A stretch of DNA of 44,355 nucleotides from Bacteroidales bacterium (GTDB lineage: Bacteria > Bacteroidota > Bacteroidia > Bacteroidales > UBA932), in NCBI GenBank assembly GCA_017960545.1, contig JAGCYZ010000053.1, positions 1 through 44,355 of the forward strand. Reading direction: 5' to 3'. Numbering within the stretch: position 1 is the first letter of the stretch; each line of letters starts with the position of its first letter. Below, one piece after another: positions 40,162 through 44,355 of the stretch. The notes under the pieces are model-generated. The model worked only from the letters and a program-made list of their open reading frames with translations, was not told where the DNA came from and did no database searches. The position numbers were made by a program, and so were the translations under genes.

Positions 40162-42021
40162 ATGACCTTCCAGTATGACATCATAGTTGTGGGAGGCGGG
40201 CACGCCGGGTGCGAAGCTGCGATGGCTGCCGCCAACCTCGGCTCGTCCGTCCTTCTTATAAGTATGGATATGCTGGGCTTTGCCAAGATGTCCTGCAACC
40301 CGGCGGTAGGCGGAATTGCCAAGGGACAGATTGTGCGTGAGATTGACGCTCTTGGAGGATATATGGGAATTGTCACCGACGACTCCACCCTCCAGTTCCG
40401 GATGCTTAACAAGTCAAAGGGCCCGGCTATGTGGAGTCCACGCGCCCAGTGTGATAAAATCCAATTTTCCCTTAACTGGCGAAAATTGCTCGAAACTCAT
40501 TGTAAATTAGACATTTACATAGATTCTGTCACCAGTTTTCTCTTTGAAAATTCAAAAATCACGGGGGTGGGTACGACTACCGGTGCAATTTTCAAATCTC
40601 GCGCAGTTATCCTCACCGCCGGAACATTCCTCTCCGGCAAGCTCTTCATTGGCAGGACTTGCTTTGAAGGAGGCCGAATTGGAGAGCTCGCTTCTCACGG
40701 TCTAACCGAACAACTTAAATCTTTGGGAATCCGTACCGACAGGATGAAGACTGGGACTCCCCCGCGAATCGACATTAATTCCGTCGATACTTCAAATTTG
40801 ATTTTGCAATACGGCGATGCCCAGCCCGCGCGTTTTTCTTATTTGCCGAGACCTTCGGCAATTCAGAAGAGCGGTGATCAGATGCAGTGCTTCATCCTTC
40901 ATACTACGGAAGAAGTTCACGATATACTCAGAACCGGCTTCAAGGATTCTCCTCTGTTCACAGGAATGATTCACGGAAAGGGCCCGCGTTATTGTCCCAG
41001 CATTGAAGATAAATTGCGGGTATTCCCTGATAAGACTTCGCATCAGCTTTTCCTGGAACCTCAGGGAAGAAACACTTCAGAGTATTATCTCCAGGGTTTC
41101 TCTTCATCTTTGCCTTTGGATGTTCAATTGCGCGCTCTTCACGCAATCCCAGGTCTTGAGAATGTCAAGATTTTCAAACCAGCCTATGCTGTGGAATACG
41201 ATTATTTCGACCCCACGCAGCTTAAGGCTACGATGGAATTGAAGGATATAGAGAATCTCTATTTCGCCGGTCAGATCAATGGAACCACGGGTTATGAAGA
41301 AGCCGCTGCCCAGGGTCTCATTGCCGGAATCAACGCTCATTTGAAACTTGCAGAAAAGGACCCATTCATTCTCCGTCGCGACAGTTCCTATATTGGAGTT
41401 CTCATTGACGATCTGATTACTAAAGGAGTCGATGAGCCTTATCGTATGTTTACTTCACGGGCCGAGTATAGAATCCTTCTCAGGCAAGATAACGCTGACC
41501 AGAGACTCACTCAGCTTTCTCACAATATTGGCCTGGCTTCTGAAGAGCGTTATGCCTATACTATGGAGAAGTATTATCAGGTCGAGAAATTTTCTGAGAT
41601 TGCCGCCAATACTAAGGTTAAAGCTTCTCAGGTAAATGATTTTCTTGAAAGCATTGGCTCTGCCGTGCTGACTGATTCCAAGAAATTGGAAGAAATTGCA
41701 GTCCGTCCCGAGGTTTCTCTTGAGGAACTTTTGAAAATTGTTCCACGAGGAACATTCGACAGAGAAGTCATAGAATCCGTTGAAATCTCCATTAAGTACC
41801 GTGGCTATATAGACCGTGAGAAGCAGATGGCCGCCAAGATTCAGCGTCTGGAGGACCTTGCAATTCCAGAGGACTTCGACTTTGATAAAGTGGCCGGTTT
41901 GACCATAGAATGCCGTCAAAAACTTAAGCGATACGCTCCCCGGACAATAGCTCAGGCCTCGCGTATTTCCGGAGTTTCTCCCTCCGATATCTCCGTCCTC
42001 CTGGTCTATTTCGGCCGCTAA
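40162..42021 (+). CDS. mnmG: tRNA uridine-5-carboxymethylaminomethyl modification enzyme MnmG (GidA)
   Basis: MnmG with MnmE installs the cmnm5 group on U34 of several tRNAs, using FAD, NADH and methylene-tetrahydrofolate. The 619-aa protein is of standard length. It has the FAD site [19 protein letters not shown], the [22 protein letters not shown] signature, the TGTPPRID loop, [23 protein letters not shown] and [21 protein letters not shown]. By base counts, GC falls from about 65% in a line near its 5' end (40201-40260) to about 27% at 40501-40560 and about 40% further on, rising again at the very end. A one-mismatch parS copy lies at 41739-41754 within the codons for IVPRGTF. Confidence 0.97.
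   Translation: MTFQYDIIVVGGGHAGCEAAMAAANLGSSVLLISMDMLGFAKMSCNPAVGGIAKGQIVREIDALGGYMGIVTDDSTLQFRMLNKSKGPAMWSPRAQCDKIQFSLNWRKLLETHCKLDIYIDSVTSFLFENSKITGVGTTTGAIFKSRAVILTAGTFLSGKLFIGRTCFEGGRIGELASHGLTEQLKSLGIRTDRMKTGTPPRIDINSVDTSNLILQYGDAQPARFSYLPRPSAIQKSGDQMQCFILHTTEEVHDILRTGFKDSPLFTGMIHGKGPRYCPSIEDKLRVFPDKTSHQLFLEPQGRNTSEYYLQGFSSSLPLDVQLRALHAIPGLENVKIFKPAYAVEYDYFDPTQLKATMELKDIENLYFAGQINGTTGYEEAAAQGLIAGINAHLKLAEKDPFILRRDSSYIGVLIDDLITKGVDEPYRMFTSRAEYRILLRQDNADQRLTQLSHNIGLASEERYAYTMEKYYQVEKFSEIAANTKVKASQVNDFLESIGSAVLTDSKKLEEIAVRPEVSLEELLKIVPRGTFDREVIESVEISIKYRGYIDREKQMAAKIQRLEDLAIPEDFDFDKVAGLTIECRQKLKRYAPRTIAQASRISGVSPSDISVLLVYFGR
41739..41754. promoter_or_regulatory. parS-like site inside mnmG (one mismatch)
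   Basis: TGTTCCACGAGGAACA differs at one base from the perfect palindrome TGTTCCACGTGGAACA found 968 bases downstream. It encodes part of an MnmG IVPRGTF stretch, so coding constraint could produce it. The second copy nearby makes ParB binding more credible. Confidence 0.5.
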
Positions 42022-42129
42022 TTTCCATTTGTTACCATAACTTTTCCTTATAGCTATCCGCTAAAGGAGGAGTAAGAACTCCGCTGACGGCGGTGAATGG
42101 CAAGTCCAGCAGTCGCGTGCTCGACGGCT

Positions 42130-42185
42130 AACTGCTTCGCAGTTGCTATACCCCCCTCCGGCTATGCCGGTGTCCCCCAAGGGGG
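42130..42185. repeat. Cluster of short perfect hairpins
   Basis: Three hairpins follow one another: AACTGC-TTC-GCAGTT (42130-42144), CCGGC-TAT-GCCGG (42158-42170) and CCCCC-AA-GGGGG (42174-42185). Further downstream are CACACG-CCGT-CGTGTG and GGCGCC-CGAT-GGCGCC. Such arrays are typical of dispersed intergenic palindromic repeats. Confidence 0.7.
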
Positions 42186-42397
42186 AATGCGTCCTCCACT
42201 ACGTTCCGTACGGTGCCTTCCGGTCGTCGCATCGCTCCTCCCTCACGGCACGGCGCCCGATGGCGCCTTCACACGCCGTCGTGTGGAGCAACGCACGCTC
42301 TCTGGAGGGACTTGCTGCTTCATTCACCGCCTATTCGCTCCGTCCCTTCTCCTTCTTTAGCAAAGGTGGAGCGGAAAGAACTAGCAGATCCTTCGCT

Positions 42398-42435
42398 GAC
42401 GCTCAGGATGACGGAGGGAAGACGCTCAGGATGAC
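42398..42435. repeat. 15-bp direct repeat GACGCTCAGGATGAC
   Basis: The 15-mer occurs at 42398-42412 and again at 42421-42435, exact in both copies, with 8 bases between them. It is not coding. Its position between the hairpin cluster and the long stem suggests a module boundary of a composite repeat. Confidence 0.75.
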
Positions 42436-42447
42436 AGTTTAGAAGGC

Positions 42448-42565
42448 GTTGGGAGGTGGTGCGTGGAAAACCCGAGGCCGCCCGTGGCCTCGTGAACGGG
42501 TGGATGGCGCTTGCGCCAGACGGGATGGAGCGAAGCGGAAGGTTTTCCAGGTATCACCTCCCAAC
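42448..42565. repeat. Long-stem multibranched inverted repeat, possible structured RNA
   Basis: Arms 42448-42472 and 42541-42565 form a 25-bp stem with two G-U wobbles and one G-G mismatch on the plus strand. Inside are hairpin CGAGGCC/GGCCTCG (42473-42492) and hairpin TGGCGC/GCGCCA (42505-42518). The loop CCCGT of the first hairpin (42481-42485) is complementary to ACGGG at 42496-42500 and at 42520-42524, allowing a pseudoknot. No known RNA family was recognised. Confidence 0.6.
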
Positions 42566-42607
42566 TCCAGGATCTATCAGGGAACAGACGAGAAATACCG
42601 GAGGGAG

Positions 42608-42674
42608 CGCGGGAGGGGGTGGAAAGTGATTTGGGCGGAGCCTCTTGTTGCTACACTTTTCACCCGCTCCCGCG
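42608..42674. repeat. 21-bp imperfect inverted repeat
   Basis: Arms 42608-42628 and 42654-42674 pair over 21 positions with one G-U wobble and one G-G mismatch on the plus strand, around a 25-base loop. There is no T-run after it, so it is not a standard terminator. Confidence 0.65.
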
Positions 42675-42706
42675 GACCGGAGCGTGGTGGTTACAAATGT
42701 TAAGGG

Positions 42707-42722
42707 TGTTCCACGTGGAACA
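42707..42722. promoter_or_regulatory. parS site, ParB-binding centromere
   Basis: TGTTCCACGTGGAACA is a perfect 16-bp palindrome and matches the widely conserved bacterial parS consensus (TGTTNCACGTGAAACA type) with the symmetric GG variant. Chromosomal parS sites bind ParB/Spo0J and usually cluster near the origin of replication. It lies 18 bases beyond the ruvA stop. Confidence 0.85.
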
Positions 42723-42740
42723 GATGCTGGCCAAGGTGGA

Positions 42741-43334
42741 TTAGAGGATCTGCAGGGCGGCCTTGATGAGGTCCTCGACCTTGGCTTCAGGGGTTTTCTT
42801 CAGGATGGCCTGAAGGGCCTTGTTGACGTTAGGCTTGGAGAAGCCAAGCATCACAAGGGCGCGGGCCGCCTCTTCCATAGCCTCGTTCCTGGAAGGGACA
42901 AACAGCTGCTCCGCAGCCTCGCCCTCCCCTTTCACGATCTTGTCCTTTAGCTCAAGGATAAGCCTCTGAGCGCTTTTCACGCCAAGGCCCTTGACGCTCT
43001 TGAGACGGTTGACGTCTTCGGAAAGGATGGCCTGGTTGAACTCTTCAGATGTAAAGGTTGACAGGATCATCCTGGCAGAAGCGGCTCCCATTCCGGAGAC
43101 ACCGGTGATAAGGCGGAAGAGTTCCCGCTCCGCCTTGGTGGCAAAGCCGTAATCGATGAAAGAACCGTCGCGGGGGTTGAGCTGGCGCTGAACATATACT
43201 GTGGCCTGGGACTTCCCTTCCAATGCCGAATAGGTCTGGAGAGAGATCTCAGAAACATATCCTATTCCTTGATTGTCTATCACTACCTGGGTGGGAGTCA
43301 GCTCCGCTACCCTGCCTGAAATATAGTCTGTCAT
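42741..43334 (-). CDS. ruvA: Holliday junction DNA-binding protein RuvA
   Basis: RuvA binds four-way junctions as a tetramer and loads RuvB. The 197-aa protein has the N-terminal OB fold (MTDYISGRVAELTPTQVVIDNQGIGYV), two helix-hairpin-helix motifs (LITGVSGMGAASARMIL and LKSVKGLGVKSAQRLILELKDK) and the C-terminal RuvB-binding domain (EAARALVMLGFSKPNVNKALQAIL). The ATG at 43334 is preferred over the frame's earlier start at 43379, which lies upstream of the promoter box. ruvB is 10 kb away rather than adjacent, and ruvC is not in the window. Confidence 0.97.
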   Translation of the reverse strand: MTDYISGRVAELTPTQVVIDNQGIGYVSEISLQTYSALEGKSQATVYVQRQLNPRDGSFIDYGFATKAERELFRLITGVSGMGAASARMILSTFTSEEFNQAILSEDVNRLKSVKGLGVKSAQRLILELKDKIVKGEGEAAEQLFVPSRNEAMEEAARALVMLGFSKPNVNKALQAILKKTPEAKVEDLIKAALQIL

Positions 43335-43342
43335 AACAGAAA

Positions 43343-43350
43343 CAAATATA
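43343..43350 (-). promoter_or_regulatory. -7 promoter box of ruvA (TATATTTG)
   Basis: This is a perfect TAnnTTTG match on the minus strand, 8 bases before the ruvA ATG at 43334, giving a near-leaderless message. It supports that ATG against the upstream in-frame start. Confidence 0.7.
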
Positions 43351-43361
43351 ATAATTAATGC

Positions 43362-43369
43362 TAAATTTG
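43362..43369 (+). promoter_or_regulatory. -7 promoter box of the sufS-type gene (TAAATTTG)
   Basis: This is a perfect TAnnTTTG match 20 bases before the ATG at 43390. It diverges from the ruvA box 11 bases away. Confidence 0.68.
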
Positions 43370-43389
43370 TAGGCTCCAAAAGCGATATT

Positions 43390-44355
43390 ATGACTTTACA
43401 AGAACTCCGCAGTCAATTCCCCATCCTGGGGCAGAAAGTGTACGGGCGACAGCTCGTATATCTTGACAACGCAGCTACAAGCCAGCGTCCCCTTTCGGTA
43501 GTGGAAGCCTGGAACAAAGTCACCTTGGAGAGCAACGCTAACCTGCACCGCGCGGTACATAAACTGGCTGCCGACGCCACCGCTCTTTACGAAGGGGCAA
43601 GGCAGGCAACGGCAGACTTCATAGGAGCCCCCGACGCCCGCAACATAGTTTTCACCGCCGGCGCAACGGCGGCCATCAACCTGGTTGCCTTCTGCTTCGG
43701 AGAAGCTTGCATAAAGGCTGGGGACCAGATAATAGTCACAGAAGAAGAGCACCACTCCAACATAGTTCCCTGGCAACTGATGGCCCAGCGCAAAGGAGCC
43801 GTGATAAAAGTGCTTCCGATAGATGACAACGGCAACCTGCGCATCGACCTTTTGGACGAGATGCTTTCTACCGGGAAAGTCCGCCTGATGTGCGTCGCCC
43901 ACGTCTCAAATGTGCTCGGAATTGTCAATCCCGTCAAGGAGATAGTGGAGAAGTGCCACAGCTACGGATGCGCCGTGCTTGTGGACGGAGCGCAGGGGAT
44001 TGTTCATCAGAAGGTGGACGTAAGCGATATGGACTGCGACTTTTACGCCTTCTCCGGACATAAGCTTTACGCCGCTCCGGGAACCGGAGTCCTGTATGCA
44101 AAGCAGCAGTGGCTGGACGAGTTCCCTCCGTATATGGGAGGAGGCGAAATGATCCAGAATGTAAGCTGGTCCGGGACCACGTTCGCAAAAGCTCCGCATA
44201 AATTTGAGGCCGGTACTCAGAATATTTCGGGAGTGCCAACATTGGTTCCCGCTTATGCAATTGCCGCCCAGATGACGGAGCAACCTATTGAGGCAGAAGC
44301 AGTTGCAGTAAAAGAATACATATACGGAGCCCTCAGCGCAGACAGCAGCATAAAG
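43390..44355 (+). CDS. sufS: Cysteine desulfurase, SufS/CsdA type, N-terminal 322 residues
   Basis: This PLP enzyme takes sulfur from cysteine and passes it as a persulfide to the Suf scaffold for Fe-S cluster assembly. The gene runs off the window at a codon boundary; complete members have about 400 residues. Visible motifs are QLVYLDNAATSQRP, NANLHRAVHKLAADAT, VTEEEHHSNIVPW, the cofactor-binding VLVDGAQG (Asp) and the Schiff-base lysine in FSGHKLYAAPGTG, followed by YMGGGEMI. The catalytic-cysteine loop lies beyond the window. The start follows a box at 43362-43369. No sufBCD gene is seen on this side, so this may be the first gene of a transcript leading right. Confidence 0.95.
   Translation, partial: MTLQELRSQFPILGQKVYGRQLVYLDNAATSQRPLSVVEAWNKVTLESNANLHRAVHKLAADATALYEGARQATADFIGAPDARNIVFTAGATAAINLVAFCFGEACIKAGDQIIVTEEEHHSNIVPWQLMAQRKGAVIKVLPIDDNGNLRIDLLDEMLSTGKVRLMCVAHVSNVLGIVNPVKEIVEKCHSYGCAVLVDGAQGIVHQKVDVSDMDCDFYAFSGHKLYAAPGTGVLYAKQQWLDEFPPYMGGGEMIQNVSWSGTTFAKAPHKFEAGTQNISGVPTLVPAYAIAAQMTEQPIEAEAVAVKEYIYGALSADSSIK

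Larger units (their letters stand above)
42022..42740. other. 719-bp gene-free tract rich in inverted repeats between mnmG and ruvA
   Basis: No frame here looks like a gene: the open frames on the plus strand have no family similarity, and their codon use is unlike the neighbours. The tract holds several hairpins, a 15-bp direct repeat, two long imperfect stems and, at its right end, a parS palindrome. CATTTGTTACCA (42026-42037) and TGGTTACAAATG (42688-42699) form an 11-of-12 inverted pair that brackets almost all of it. Whether the tract is a mobile palindromic element, one or more structured RNAs or a nucleoid site is open. Confidence 0.75.

Noticed and set aside
42061-42075. Strong Shine-Dalgarno-like AAAGGAGG after mnmG
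   Set aside because: No plausible gene follows it, and genes in this window do not use such sites.
42097-42442. Overlapping plus-strand open frames in three frames downstream of mnmG
   Set aside because: They are rich in Arg, Ser and Pro, have no recognisable family, run through perfect hairpins and direct repeats, and occur in several frames at once, as expected for GC-rich noncoding DNA.

Overview
The window reads as chromosomal DNA of a Bacteroidota bacterium, most likely a gut or rumen Bacteroidales lineage. The evidence is the TAnnTTTG (-7 type) promoter boxes in front of many genes, the near absence of Shine-Dalgarno sequences, and family-level markers: an S46 dipeptidyl-peptidase, a DUF4251 lipoprotein, a RagA/SusC-type receptor, a periplasmic GH2 beta-galactosidase, a FrdAB-type fumarate reductase and Cys-less Mrp. 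Most genes are housekeeping genes. I see no rRNA, tRNA, CRISPR array, phage or transposase gene. Genus cannot be fixed from the sequence alone.

Layout. 1-2340 (+): the end of an S46 peptidase, mrp and a DUF4251 lipoprotein. 2329-5746: rsmA and mutS diverge from an 18-bp palindrome made of two back-to-back promoter boxes. 5743-12556 (-): a probable six-gene operon running Na/Pi symporter, galM, thyA, folA and two tandem sodium:neurotransmitter-type symporters. 12612-16261 (+): a 1010-aa secreted protein combining an HExxH site, a predicted beta-propeller and a predicted outer-membrane barrel, coupled by TAATG to a CpXC zinc-ribbon protein. 16265-21457 (-): an EEP-family hydrolase, periplasmic lacZ and galK, the last two overlapping by ATGA. 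21512-22612 (+): ychF. 22616-28094 (-): an envelope biogenesis run of outer-membrane protein, TPR protein, lptC and a PpiD-like chaperone. 28147-31332 (-): mfd.

31333-31587 is an AT-rich gene-free gap with several DnaA-box-like 9-mers, lying between outward-facing mfd and ruvB; it is a candidate replication origin. 31588-35325 (+): ruvB, frdA and frdB, with no cytochrome b subunit. 35331-39632 (-): tonB, hflX and an orphan SusC-like receptor. 39730-42021 (+): ybeY and mnmG. 42022-42740 is a 719-bp gene-free tract full of inverted repeats, ending at a perfect 16-bp parS palindrome; a one-mismatch parS copy lies inside mnmG. 42741-44355: ruvA (-) and the start of a SufS-type cysteine desulfurase (+), again from divergent promoters.

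How the genes fit together. lacZ, galK and galM cover lactose hydrolysis and the entry to the Leloir pathway. thyA and folA form the thymidylate/folate cycle. mutS, mfd, ruvA and ruvB are repair and recombination genes. The lptC group and tonB/SusC-like genes serve the outer membrane, and frdAB serves fumarate respiration. The items that most deserve follow-up are the HExxH-propeller-barrel/CpXC pair, the structured tract and parS at 42.0-42.7 kb, the candidate origin, the outward-facing near-leaderless promoters, and the frd locus without a membrane anchor.
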